Shown here piece by piece: positions 44,909 through 53,480 of a DNA stretch of 64,000 nt. The first letter of the stretch is position 1; the number at the start of each line of letters is the position of its first letter. The position numbers and the translations under genes were made by a program. The notes under the pieces were generated by a model. That model worked only from the letters and a program-made list of their open reading frames with translations. It was not told the DNA's origin and made no database searches. Source of the DNA: a bacterium (GTDB taxonomy: Bacteria; Patescibacteriota; Gracilibacteria; JAHISY01); contig JAJYAT010000004.1 in NCBI GenBank assembly GCA_021779375.1, forward strand, positions 61,629 through 125,628. Direction: 5' to 3'.

Positions 44909-45253
44909 ATGTCTGATTGTATTTTTTGCGAAATTGCGGTGGGGCGCAGTCCGGCAGCGGTGGAGTACGAGGATGAGCGCGTGATTGCATTCGCCGACCT
45001 GTATCCAATCGCGCCGGTGCATATTTTGATTACTACTAAAAAACACATTCCCTCAATCGCGAAACTCGCTTCCGAAGACGAATCACTAGTTGGGCATCTC
45101 GTTTTGGTTGCCAAAAAATTGGCGGAAAATCGCCAGCTTGAGGGTTACAAACTGATTTTCAACGTCGGTGAAAAGGGCGGGCAAGTCGTGCCGCACCTCC
45201 ACCTCCACTTGCTTGGCGGCTGGGACACGAAGCCCACGAGTTTGCCGGCTTGA
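44909..45253 (+). CDS. HIT family nucleotide hydrolase
   Basis: 114 residues. Signature histidine triad HLHLHLLGG and N-terminal CIFCEI zinc-type motif, the HINT branch of purine nucleoside phosphoramidases. Its biological substrate is unknown. TAAAAT (44879-44884) is 24 nt before the ATG, with leader AATTAACCCTCCGAA. Confidence 0.95.
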   Translation: MSDCIFCEIAVGRSPAAVEYEDERVIAFADLYPIAPVHILITTKKHIPSIAKLASEDESLVGHLVLVAKKLAENRQLEGYKLIFNVGEKGGQVVPHLHLHLLGGWDTKPTSLPA

Positions 45254-45289
45254 TTTGCAAAAAAAGTGCTTTTTTGTTAAAATAACAGC

Positions 45290-47716
45290 GTGAAAATAAA
45301 AACAAAAATCGGATTTTTGGCGCTCGTTTTTGTCTTCCTGGCGAGCCCGGTTTTAGCGGAATTATTTTCCGGCAGTGGTGTCGGTCCGACGGCGAGCTTC
45401 ATCGTGTCGCCTTCGGTCGCCATTACCGGCAATCCGATTGTTTTCGATGCGTCCGCTTCTCGCAACTCGATTGGCAGCATGTCCGGTCTGCGGTATCGCT
45501 GGGATTTTGAAGGCAATTATGCGTGGACGAGCTGGTCGAGCACTGCGAAGATGAAGCACACTTTCACCGAGGCAAAAGATTACACGGCGCGTTTGCAGGT
45601 CAAAGATGCCGACGGCTTGATCGACGAGACCGCCTTCAAAGTCTTCGTCGGGATAAAATATATGAGTTCGTCGCCGTTGGCGCGAATTTACGTCGACCCG
45701 GCGAGTGGTGATACCACCACGAATTTTCATTTCAAAGTCTCCGTTTTTTCCAATATCGGTACGCCGACGGATCAGCTCGAAGTGCGGTGGGACTGGAATC
45801 ATGACGGTACTTGGGATACGACCTGGTCCAAGGCGCGTGATTTTTTCCACGTTTTTCCCGACGCGCTGAACCAAGAAGTTTGGCTGCAGGTGCGTGACAC
45901 AGATGGCTCGAGTTCGATTGAAAAAGGCATTTATGTCGAAGGCAAAGAGGACGACACGATTCGCAACAAAGAAATCGGCTTGATTCACCTCTCAGAAGTT
46001 ACCGCGCCGCTCGCGAGCTTCACGACTTCGGCGACCTCGGTCGATCAGGGTGCGACTGTTTTGTTTGATGCTACGCCGTCGATTCGCGCAGCTGAATTCC
46101 GCTGGGATTTCGACGGCGACGGTCGCTTCGAAAATTCCTGGAATGCAGCCAACCAAAAGGTGCAGCGCGTCTACAAAAACGTCGGCGTTTTCGCGGCGAC
46201 GCTCGAAGTGCGCAGCGCGGCGGGTGAAATCGGCAAGACGACGCGTACGATTACCGTTATCGACAAATCGAATATTCTGCCGACGGTGAGTTTTACTTTG
46301 TATAATTCCACGAATTCTTCGCTCGGCTCGGCGCTGGCAATTTTGAGTGACAAAGTTAAATTCACAGCGACGGTGCGCGATGAGGACGGCATGGCGAGCA
46401 AGGCTCAGGTACGCTGGGATTTCGACGGCGACGGTACTTGGGACACGACTTTTTCTTTGACCAAAACTGCGACTTACCAATTCACTGCGACGGGCACGAA
46501 GTTCCCGCGGCTTCAGGTGCGGGACGAGCTCGGCGCTCTCGCGACTGTGACTGGTCAGATTGAAATCGCGGCGAACACTGCGCCACGCGCGAGCTTCAAA
46601 GTCTCACCAGATAGCGGTGCGCCGGGCGCGACTTTTCGTTTCGACGCTGCCGACTCGCGCGATGATCAGAGCGGCACGAGTAATCTGCAGTACCGTTTTG
46701 ATTTTGATGGCGATGGAATTTTCGACACTGAGTTCAGTGGCACATCGGCGTATTCCAAAAAAATCGGGCGTACGGGCAATCTGACCGCGACAGTCGAAGT
46801 GCGTGATCGTGCCAATGCGACGGGACGGGCGACGGCGAATTTTGCCGTCATTGCGCCGATCGCGCCGATTGCGGGATTTGTTGTCGAACCGCGTGTCGGC
46901 ACCTTCGCGACCAATTTCGAATTTGACGCCTCGGCTTCGCGCGATCCGGCAGGCAGCAAATTGAATTATCGCTGGGATCTGGATTATCGCGGCGAGAATG
47001 ACATTGATTTTTCGTCAGGGTGGAGCACCAGTCCGATTTTTCGCTACCGATTTTCCACGGTCGGCAATCACTCGATTCGGCTCGTCGTGCGTAATGCCGC
47101 CGGACTGCAGGACGATGTTTTCGGCAAAATCAAAATTCACGCAGAAAGTCTCTCGCTCCAATTTTTGCGTCAAAAGGGCATTATTGCGAATGAGGAAAAT
47201 CCGGACGGACTAATCACGCGCGCCGAGCTGGCACAAATTATCGTGAAGGCGACCAAGATTCCCGCGCTTGCGCCGCGCATCGCGCAGTTCACCGACGTTC
47301 CGGCGAGCGATGTGAATGCGCGCTACATCGCGGCGGTGAGTGCCCGCGGTTGGATTTCCCCGCGCAATAATTTCGCGTGGCAGCCAAATGGTTCGGTCAA
47401 TCGCGCTGAGGCGGCGAAGATCGTGATTGCGGCGCTGTATCCGCGCGTCGCGACCAAGAATGGTCTCATGTTTTTCGATGTACCGGAATCAGCGTGGTAC
47501 GCGCGTTTCGCTGAGACGGCGGCGGCTCAAAATCTAATCGCGACCGAGGATCACAGATTTAATCCAGCGTTGCCAGTCACGCGCGCCGAGGTTGTGCGCA
47601 TGGTGGCAGTGCTGCTTGATCGTTACCATTCGACGCGAATTTCCGCGCGATCATCCACTCCCGTCGCCCAAGAATTCTTCACCAAAATTCTCGCTAAGCT
47701 TGGTTTGACCGATTGA
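45290..47716 (+). CDS. Secreted PKD-repeat and SLH-anchored surface protein
   Basis: 808 residues. Signal peptide (KIGFLALVFVFLASPVLA), six PKD-like beta-sandwich repeats (about 35-620), each with a WDF-type core and several with the calcium-type loop DFDGDGTWDT or DFDGDGIFDT, then three SLH repeats (about 625-785: ITRAELAQI, VNRAEAAKI, VTRAEVVRM). It should sit on the S-layer or cell wall and extend outward. GTG start, 6 nt after extended -10 TGTTAAAAT (hexamer 45278-45283). Related in its SLH part to the protein at 23454. Confidence 0.9.
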   Translation: MKIKTKIGFLALVFVFLASPVLAELFSGSGVGPTASFIVSPSVAITGNPIVFDASASRNSIGSMSGLRYRWDFEGNYAWTSWSSTAKMKHTFTEAKDYTARLQVKDADGLIDETAFKVFVGIKYMSSSPLARIYVDPASGDTTTNFHFKVSVFSNIGTPTDQLEVRWDWNHDGTWDTTWSKARDFFHVFPDALNQEVWLQVRDTDGSSSIEKGIYVEGKEDDTIRNKEIGLIHLSEVTAPLASFTTSATSVDQGATVLFDATPSIRAAEFRWDFDGDGRFENSWNAANQKVQRVYKNVGVFAATLEVRSAAGEIGKTTRTITVIDKSNILPTVSFTLYNSTNSSLGSALAILSDKVKFTATVRDEDGMASKAQVRWDFDGDGTWDTTFSLTKTATYQFTATGTKFPRLQVRDELGALATVTGQIEIAANTAPRASFKVSPDSGAPGATFRFDAADSRDDQSGTSNLQYRFDFDGDGIFDTEFSGTSAYSKKIGRTGNLTATVEVRDRANATGRATANFAVIAPIAPIAGFVVEPRVGTFATNFEFDASASRDPAGSKLNYRWDLDYRGENDIDFSSGWSTSPIFRYRFSTVGNHSIRLVVRNAAGLQDDVFGKIKIHAESLSLQFLRQKGIIANEENPDGLITRAELAQIIVKATKIPALAPRIAQFTDVPASDVNARYIAAVSARGWISPRNNFAWQPNGSVNRAEAAKIVIAALYPRVATKNGLMFFDVPESAWYARFAETAAAQNLIATEDHRFNPALPVTRAEVVRMVAVLLDRYHSTRISARSSTPVAQEFFTKILAKLGLTD

Positions 47717-47764
47717 TTTAGAGTCCAGAAAATGTTAAAATAGCCCGATAAAAACACCCAAAAA

Positions 47765-48190
47765 TTGCAATTCAAAGTTCCCCAGAACGTGCAAATTGAA
47801 GACAAAATTCTGCCTTTCATGACGCTGCGCCAACTCATCATTTGCGGTATTGGCGGCGGATTTACCTACCTCATTTACCTCGTGCTGGAATTTCAGCCTT
47901 TCGCGATTTGGGCGCCACCAGTTTTGGTGCTCGGGCTGCTGACAGTTGCGATTGCCTTCCTCAAAATTCAAGGCATTCCGTTCGTACAATTTTTGCTGCT
48001 CTTGCTTGAGCGTTATCTCAATCCGACGAAACGCACTTGGACCAAATCTGCGGATGATGTTTTCCCACAAAAATCTACGACTGCTAAATCGGCGGATGCC
48101 GATAAGAATTTGCCACCAGTTAAAAAGAAATACAGCGCAGAAGAAATCGCGCGGCTCACGCAAGTGCTGGATACCAGCAAAAAAGTTTAA
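47765..48190 (+). CDS. PrgI family membrane protein
   Basis: 141 residues. Begins MQFKVPQNVQIEDKILPFMT, the PrgI signature, then two membrane helices (LIICGIGGGFTYLIYLVL; ALQ-like second around VLVLGLLTVAIAFL) and a charged tail. PrgI proteins are VirB3-like parts of type IV secretion systems, usually beside a VirB4-type ATPase. TTG start; TAAAAT lies well upstream at about 47737-47742. The next gene follows by 8 bp. Confidence 0.85.
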   Translation: MQFKVPQNVQIEDKILPFMTLRQLIICGIGGGFTYLIYLVLEFQPFAIWAPPVLVLGLLTVAIAFLKIQGIPFVQFLLLLLERYLNPTKRTWTKSADDVFPQKSTTAKSADADKNLPPVKKKYSAEEIARLTQVLDTSKKV

Positions 48191-48198
48191 TTTTTTTT

Positions 48199-48903
48199 AT
48201 GGATACTGTTCGCCAAGCTACGCACAAAGATCCTGCCGGGAGCACGCAGCTCTATCTGCGTATTGCTGAAATTCACGACGATGTTGTTGTTTTGAAAAAC
48301 GGCGGTATGCGCGTCGTGCTTGAGGTCGAAAGCGTGAACGTCAATTTGAAATCCGAAGACGAGCAAACCGCGCTTGCTTACGGTTACCAAAATTTTCTCA
48401 ACTCGCTCGAGTTTCCGATTCAAATCGTCGTGCGTTCAAAGAAGCTCGATATTTCGAATTACCTCGGGAAGCTCAAAGCCGCCGGTAAAAAACAAACGAA
48501 CGAAATTCTCAAAAACCAAATCGGCGAATATTCCGAATACGTGCGCCGCTTGGTCGAGTTTGCGGACATCATGGAAAAAAGTTTTTACGTCGTCGTGCCT
48601 TACAATCCGGCGAGCGCAAACTCAATGAATATGTTCCAAAATTTTTGGAACTTCATTCATCCGAGTGACACGAGCTCAGCCTTCGAAAGACGCAAAAAAG
48701 AATTTGCCGACCTTAACAAAAAGCTCCAGCAAAATGTCGAGCAGATTGAAGGCGGTCTCGCTAATTGCGGACTCAAAACACGGCGTCTGCCGACTGCCGA
48801 GCTGATTCAACTTTTTTACGGCATCTATAATCCGCTCACCGCGCGCAATGAAAAGGTCGAGAGCCTAACGCAGTTCGATTTGACCGACGCGCAGGCTGCG
48901 TAA
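48199..48903 (+). CDS. TraC-like protein (N-terminal domain of VirB4 family)
   Basis: 234 residues. It matches the N-terminal, non-ATPase part of TraC/VirB4 proteins (LYLRIAEIHDDVVVLKNGG, FLNSLEFPIQIVVRSKKLD). No Walker A or B motif is present, so this polypeptide has no ATPase. In many CPR genomes this domain is a separate gene followed by the ATPase; here the next gene is on the other strand and overlaps by 39 bp. With PrgI and the pilins it points to a pilus or transfer machine whose motor is encoded elsewhere. Confidence 0.75.
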   Translation: MDTVRQATHKDPAGSTQLYLRIAEIHDDVVVLKNGGMRVVLEVESVNVNLKSEDEQTALAYGYQNFLNSLEFPIQIVVRSKKLDISNYLGKLKAAGKKQTNEILKNQIGEYSEYVRRLVEFADIMEKSFYVVVPYNPASANSMNMFQNFWNFIHPSDTSSAFERRKKEFADLNKKLQQNVEQIEGGLANCGLKTRRLPTAELIQLFYGIYNPLTARNEKVESLTQFDLTDAQAA

Positions 48904-49434
48904 AATTTTTCCGATTTCCTGCAGCGGAAAACCGATGATGGTTTCGACTGAGCCATCGATTTTTTGGACGAAGTTTTTCGGTAGATTCTGAATCGCGTAG
49001 CCCGCCGCGAAATTTTCAACCGGATTTTCCATGACGTATTTTTCAATTGCCGTATCTGAAATGTCGGCGAACTCAACCAAACTTTTCGCGTGACCGACGA
49101 TTTCGTGCTCATCAGTTTTCACACAGAAGCCGGAAATGACCGCATGTTGTTTGCCCGCGAGCGCGCGCAAAAATTCCGCGGCCTCTGACTTGTCACGCGG
49201 TTTGCCCAAAATTTTCCCAGCTAGCTCGCCGAGCGTGTCGCCGCCGATGGTCACTGAATTTTTTTCAAAAACCGCACGCGCTTTTTCCGCCGCCAAAAAT
49301 TCGGCGTTGGCAGTCGCGGATTTTTTCCGGTCGAGCCGTTCTTCGATTTCAGGAATTCTAATTTCAAAATCCGCCACCAGTTTACGCAGCAACTCGACGC
49401 GACGCGGGCTCGACGACGCGAGAATGATTTTCAT
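48865..49434 (-). CDS. maf: Maf family nucleotide pyrophosphatase
   Basis: 189 residues. Hydrolyses non-canonical or TTP/UTP nucleotides. Signatures: ILASSSPRRVELLRKL, IGGDTLGELAGKILGKP, AGKQHAVISGFCV and the C-terminal AIQ-NLPKNFVQKIDGS segment. The usual GADT reads GGDT. It overlaps iscS by 4 bases upstream and the TraC-like gene by 39 bases at the 3' ends. Confidence 0.9.
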   Translation of the reverse strand: MKIILASSSPRRVELLRKLVADFEIRIPEIEERLDRKKSATANAEFLAAEKARAVFEKNSVTIGGDTLGELAGKILGKPRDKSEAAEFLRALAGKQHAVISGFCVKTDEHEIVGHAKSLVEFADISDTAIEKYVMENPVENFAAGYAIQNLPKNFVQKIDGSVETIIGFPLQEIGKILRSLRVGQIELR

Positions 49435-50594
49435 ACGAAGAGCGGGGAGAGCACGCGCAGTTCGCGCACGATTTTTTTTAATTCACGGACTGTGCGCTTG
49501 AGTTCTTTGGCTGTGGTCGCTTTGCCGAGTGAAAAACGGATGCTGCCGTGCAGCCATTCGTGCGGAATTTTGAGCGCGCGTAGAACATGGCTTGGCTCGA
49601 GACTGGCGGAGCTGCAGGCTGAGCCGCTCGAGGCGCTGATGCCGACGAAGTCGAGCCGCAGCAAAATGCTTTCGCCCTCGATGCCAAAAAAAGAAATGTT
49701 GGCGTTGCCAGGCAAGCGATTCACAGCATCGCCATTCAGCTGCGCTTGCGGAATTTCGCGCAAAATTTGCGCGACGAAATTGTCGCGTAATTTCGTGAGG
49801 CGCGCGGCTTCTTTCGCGCGAATTTTTTCCGCTAATTTCAACGCCTCTGCCGCGCCGACGATGCCTGCGACATTTTCCGTGCCAGCGCGAATTCCATTTT
49901 CCTGATGACCGCCCGAGATTTGCGGAATTAGCTTCACGCCGTTTTTCACGAACAAAATCCCGACGCCTTTCGGTCCATAAAATTTGTGCGCGGAGAGTGA
50001 GAGCAAGTCGACATTGAGGTAGCGAACATCTAGTTCCAAAATTCCACCGGCTTGGACGGCGTCAGTGTGCAGCCGAATTTCCGGCCGATTTTTTTGTAAA
50101 AATTTTCCAATTTCGCGTACAGGTTGGAGCGTGCCGATTTCATTATTCGCGAGCATGATCGAAATCAATTTCGTATTTGGGCGCAGTGCGGCCGTGACTG
50201 CGGCGACTTCCACAATTCCATTGCGTGCGACGGGAATTTTCGTCAGTTCGACACCGTTTTTCGCCAAAATTTCCGCTGTCCGCAAAACTGCGGGATGTTC
50301 GATTTCTGAAATAATTAAATGGTCGCCTGGTCGCAAAATTCCCCGCAGCGCGAGATTGTCCGATTCGCTGCCGCCGCTCGTGAAAATAATTTCGCGTGGC
50401 TCGCAGTGCAAAATTTCCGCGATCGTGCGTCGCGCTTTTTCCACCGCATTTTTAGCCGTCTGACCCTGCGCATGAATCGAGCCGGGATTCCCAAAATTTC
50501 CCGTAAAGAACGGCAGCATTTTTTTCAGCACTTCCGGAGCGAGCGGAGTCGTCGCGGCGTGGTCGAGATAGATTGGCGATAGGTTATTGGTCAT
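49431..50594 (-). CDS. iscS: Cysteine desulfurase (IscS/NifS)
   Basis: 387 residues. PLP enzyme that takes sulfur from cysteine. Visible: YLDHAATTPLAPEV, FTSGGSESDNLALRG, HTDAVQAGG, PLP lysine in SAHKFYGPKG and the catalytic loop SSGSACSSASLEPSHVL. It provides sulfur for IscU (upstream) and probably for MnmA at 61403. Confidence 0.96.
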   Translation of the reverse strand: MTNNLSPIYLDHAATTPLAPEVLKKMLPFFTGNFGNPGSIHAQGQTAKNAVEKARRTIAEILHCEPREIIFTSGGSESDNLALRGILRPGDHLIISEIEHPAVLRTAEILAKNGVELTKIPVARNGIVEVAAVTAALRPNTKLISIMLANNEIGTLQPVREIGKFLQKNRPEIRLHTDAVQAGGILELDVRYLNVDLLSLSAHKFYGPKGVGILFVKNGVKLIPQISGGHQENGIRAGTENVAGIVGAAEALKLAEKIRAKEAARLTKLRDNFVAQILREIPQAQLNGDAVNRLPGNANISFFGIEGESILLRLDFVGISASSGSACSSASLEPSHVLRALKIPHEWLHGSIRFSLGKATTAKELKRTVRELKKIVRELRVLSPLFV

Positions 50595-50637
50595 TGGTCA
50601 ATAGGTTCAGAGGGTTAATTGGTCATTGGTCAGTTGG
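50586..50637. repeat. Word-like repeat (TTGGTCATTGGTCA) between iscS and iscU
   Basis: Contains TTGGTCATTGGTCA twice around GGTTCAGAGGGTTAATTGGT, related to 43651-43708. On the minus strand the word supplies the last residues (PTDQ) and the TGA stop of iscU. Confidence 0.75.
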
Positions 50638-51279
50638 TTTGGATTTTTTTTGCGGACAACTTTTTTGGCAAAAGCTGCAGCAACTTTTGTCTGAGTTCGC
50701 GTCAATTTTTTCCGCGAGCATTTTCGTAATTTTCTCGACGCAGCGGCCGCAGCCAGTTCCGGCTTTCGTGCGTTTTTGAAATTCCGCGAAGGTGCGGTCA
50801 CCGGCTCGCACCGCGAGCTCGAGCTCGCGTTCGCTCACGCCGAGGCACTCGCAAATTATTTTTGACGCGGGTTTTTTCGGCGTGCCTTTTTGCTCCAAAT
50901 AATTTTCAATCGCCGCGCGCAGCGCTTTGTCGCCAAGGACGGAGCAGTGAATTTTATTCGTCGGTAGACCGCCGAGTTTTTTCAAAATGTCGTCCGGGGT
51001 GATTTTGAGCGCAGCGGCGATTTGCATGCCGCCTTTCGCGAGCACCATTTCCGACAGCATCGAAGTCGAGGCGAGTGCGCTCGCGCAGCCGAAAGTTTTC
51101 CAACGCAGATCGATGATGCGGTCGTTTTTTACCTTGATCCACATTTTCATCACATCGCCGCAGGCGGGCGAGCCGACCTCGCCGACACCGTCGGCGGTGA
51201 ATTTTTCGCCTTCGGCTAAAAAATTCTGCGGGTGCAAAAAATGTTTTTTAACGGTTGCGGAATAGGGCCAGTCGTTCAT
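50623..51279 (-). CDS. IscU-type scaffold fused to BFD [2Fe-2S] domain
   Basis: 218 residues. Residues 1 to about 125: IscU scaffold with Cys in GSPACGDVMK, TFGCASALAS and IHCSVLGD. Residues about 140-185: bacterioferritin-ferredoxin-like cluster domain with CECLGVSE and GTGCGRC. Last 30 residues: extra Cys cluster CCSFCQKSC and a basic tail. This is the NifU-like layout without the C-terminal Nfu domain. It assembles Fe-S clusters with IscS. The stop codon lies inside a repeat, so the tail may be recent. Confidence 0.9.
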   Translation of the reverse strand: MNDWPYSATVKKHFLHPQNFLAEGEKFTADGVGEVGSPACGDVMKMWIKVKNDRIIDLRWKTFGCASALASTSMLSEMVLAKGGMQIAAALKITPDDILKKLGGLPTNKIHCSVLGDKALRAAIENYLEQKGTPKKPASKIICECLGVSERELELAVRAGDRTFAEFQKRTKAGTGCGRCVEKITKMLAEKIDANSDKSCCSFCQKSCPQKKSKPTDQ

Positions 51280-51284
51280 TTGAA

Positions 51285-51674
51285 TTAAATTAAATCGGTG
51301 ATTTTGATCTTCGCCAGTTCGGCGTTGAGATTTTTTTGCACTTTCGCGAGGCGAAGTACGATTTTACATTTGGCGGCGTGCGCGCAGCCAGCCGATTTTT
51401 TTGCCAGACAGGCGTGCAGCGTGAGATTGTGCTCGACTGCCGCGAGTACGTCTTGGAGTGAAATTTTTTCCGGGCTACGGGCGAGTGTGTAACCGGAGCG
51501 CTGATTCGCAATCACGAGTTTTGCGGCGCGCAATTTCTGAAAAACATTGCGTAAAAAATAGAGCGACAATTTTTCCTCCCGGGCAATTGCGCCGACGCTC
51601 ACAGACGAGTGCTCGGCGCTCGCGAGATGGGTGAGTCCGAGGAGCGCGTATTCGGCAGCTTTGGAAAATTGCAT
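51285..51674 (-). CDS. Rrf2 family regulator (IscR-like)
   Basis: 129 residues. Winged-helix N-terminus (FSKAAEYALLGLTHLA) and three Cys in HACLAKKSAGCAHAAKC that could hold a [2Fe-2S] cluster as in IscR. Heads the rrf2-iscU-iscS-maf unit with 5 bp to iscU, so it likely controls this unit in response to Fe-S supply. TAAGCT (51682-51687) lies 7 nt before the ATG. Confidence 0.9.
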   Translation of the reverse strand: MQFSKAAEYALLGLTHLASAEHSSVSVGAIAREEKLSLYFLRNVFQKLRAAKLVIANQRSGYTLARSPEKISLQDVLAAVEHNLTLHACLAKKSAGCAHAAKCKIVLRLAKVQKNLNAELAKIKITDLI

Positions 51675-52144
51675 TGCCCACAGCTTAACACTAATTTTGT
51701 ATTAAACAAAACATAAAACATGAAACACGAAACACGGAGCGGTCAGCTTAGTGTTGCGCGAATCGCGAAACTGCTTTGAGCATTGAGCGACGCAAAATTT
51801 TCGAATTTTCAAGTCTCGTAATTTACGAAATAATTTTCAAGCTCCAATTCTTCACACCATAATTTCCAGCGTTTGGATTTTTTGAGCTTTAAGCCTTGAG
51901 TTTTATTTGAAAATTTGAAAATCGTAAATTTGAAAATTCTCTCCATGCTCTATGCAAAGGACTTGCTTTTTGATTTCGCTTGTAATAAAATTATCTCCTT
52001 TTTTGTCAACTCGGCTTCGCGGCTTGAAAATGCGAATTTGCGCGACTGACCCAAAAAATTCTTCCGATGACTTGCATTCTTGTATAAATCATTTACTCTT
52101 TATCTCCCACTCACAATTCATTCAAAAATTTAACCCACCAAAAA
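51675..52144. repeat. 470-bp intergenic region with composite repeat, copy B
   Basis: 51711-51735 has AAACATGAAACACGAAACAC; 51761-51801 matches the core of copy A at 15352-15390; then come words such as GAAAATTTGAAAATCG at about 51905-51935 and CATGCTCTATGCAAAGGAC near the right end. No coding region or RNA gene is apparent. The last 60 bases are the leader of the winged-helix gene (ATTTAACCCACCAAAAA before the ATG). Confidence 0.6.
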
Positions 52145-52729
52145 ATGGAGCTCAAATCTTTCTTCGGTTCTCGCACCCGTGTGAAATTGATGGGACTTTT
52201 TTTGATGCACCCCAAAAACGAATTTTTCATTCGTGAGATTACGCGCAAACTTTCCGAGCAAATTAACTCGGTGCGCCGTGAGCTCAATAATTTGAAAAAG
52301 GTGGGAATGCTCAGGACATCTTCGAAAAATCGCAAAAAGTATTATTACATCAACGAAAATTTTGCCTTGCTCGAAGAATTCAAAAACATCTTCGTCAAAG
52401 TTGCGAATCCGCAGGATGAAATTATCAAAGCCGTGAGTGCGCTCGGGAAAATCGATTTCCTACTTTTCTCGGGTCAATTCGTCGGTGTGAAGGGCGAGGT
52501 CGACATGCTTATCGTCGGCGAGATCGACAAGGAAGGTCTCAAGAAATATCTCGAAGAAGAGCTGGCGGCTGCCAAAATCAAATTTACCGTGATGACGCGC
52601 GCGGATTTCCTCTACCGTCTCGACTGCAAGGACAAATTCGTACTCGATCTGCTGACCAAAGAGGAGAAAAACGTGCCAATCAACAACCTCAAGAAATATA
52701 TCGACGTCCGGATTAAGGCTCGAAATTAG
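52145..52729 (+). CDS. Winged-helix regulator with nucleotidyltransferase-like C-terminal domain
   Basis: 194 residues. N-terminal winged helix (FFIREITRKLSEQINSVRREL, wing MLRTSSKNRKKYYY) and a second domain (IDFLLFSGQFVG..VDMLIVGEID) resembling the minimal nucleotidyltransferase fold seen in archaeal and CPR regulators, but without a clear catalytic GS-DxD. Probably DNA-binding; target unknown. It lies 53 bp before rplS in the same direction. Confidence 0.7.
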   Translation: MELKSFFGSRTRVKLMGLFLMHPKNEFFIREITRKLSEQINSVRRELNNLKKVGMLRTSSKNRKKYYYINENFALLEEFKNIFVKVANPQDEIIKAVSALGKIDFLLFSGQFVGVKGEVDMLIVGEIDKEGLKKYLEEELAAAKIKFTVMTRADFLYRLDCKDKFVLDLLTKEEKNVPINNLKKYIDVRIKARN

Positions 52730-52782
52730 TTTGCAAAAGCCTCGCTGACTGCTAAAATCGCGCGGCTATTTTTCCATTCAAT

Positions 52783-53244
52783 ATGAATCAACAATTACTC
52801 GCTCATGTCGCTGCCAAGAGCCTGCGTGCCAAAATGCCCGAGCTGGCTGCGGGGATGACCGTGAAGGTCTCACAAAAAATTCGTGAAGGTGAGAAGGAGC
52901 GTGTCCAAAATTTCGAAGGACTCGTGATCGCGACAAATGGTGGCAGTGGTATCGCTGCGACATTCACTGTCCGCAAAATTTTTGACGGTATCGGTGTCGA
53001 GAAAGTTTTCCCACTGCACAGCAAAAATGTCGTCAAAATTGAAATCATCAAAAAAGCCAAAGTCCGTCGCAGCAAGCTTTATTACGCGCGCGATTTGCGC
53101 GGCAAGGCAGCGCGTATGACCGAAACTTACGTCAATGAAAACGTCTACGACGAAGAAGCGGACAAAAAAGCTGCAGCAGAATTGAAGAAAAAAGAGGAGG
53201 CGGCTGCCGCGAAAGTGGAGGCCGAAAAACTAGCCGAGAAATAG
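52783..53244 (+). CDS. rplS: 50S ribosomal protein L19 with in-frame stop before a likely tail
   Basis: 153 residues to TAG at 53242-53244. The L19 fold (about 1-115) has FEGLVIATNGGSG, FTVRKIFDGIGVEKVFPLHS and RRSKLYYARDL. The rest is a Lys/Glu/Ala tail (KKAAAELKKKEEAAAAKVEA). Beyond the TAG the same frame stays open for 19 codons (VEKTTEVDVPAEPENKENN) to TAA at 53302-53304, with the same composition as the tail. TAAAAT (52753-52758) lies 24 nt before the ATG. The ribosomal part is not affected by the stop. Confidence 0.95.
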   Translation: MNQQLLAHVAAKSLRAKMPELAAGMTVKVSQKIREGEKERVQNFEGLVIATNGGSGIAATFTVRKIFDGIGVEKVFPLHSKNVVKIEIIKKAKVRRSKLYYARDLRGKAARMTETYVNENVYDEEADKKAAAELKKKEEAAAAKVEAEKLAEK

Positions 53245-53307
53245 GTTGAAAAAACTACTGAGGTTGATGTTCCTGCTGAACCAGAAAATAAGGAAAATAA
53301 TTAATTT

Positions 53308-53472
53308 ATGGTTAAAGTTCTTGATGTAGAAGGACGCAAGGTGGAAGTTGGGGATGTGCCTGAGCTTCGGGAGGTTCCAAGCAGCAGGAGTAGTTTTTTG
53401 AAGGTCTTCGAAAAATCTAATGACCCTTGGAGGTCATACAAAAATCAAAAAACCCACGAAAAGAAAGATTAA
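53308..53472 (+). CDS. Small hypothetical protein downstream of rplS
   Basis: 54 residues (MVKVLDVEGRKVEVGDVPEL at the start), charged and Lys-rich at the end. Not recognised. It starts 3 bp after the TAA that would end the extended rplS, and AAGGA lies about 17 nt upstream. It ends 8 bp before the convergent atpG stop. Composition resembles the AT-rich small genes elsewhere in the window. Confidence 0.4.
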   Translation: MVKVLDVEGRKVEVGDVPELREVPSSRSSFLKVFEKSNDPWRSYKNQKTHEKKD

Positions 53473-53480
53473 TTTTTTTC

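Noticed and set aside
47765..47767. An ATG start for PrgI further upstream
   Set aside because: The upstream ATG (about 47734) meets TAG after two codons; the TTG start gives the exact family N-terminus.
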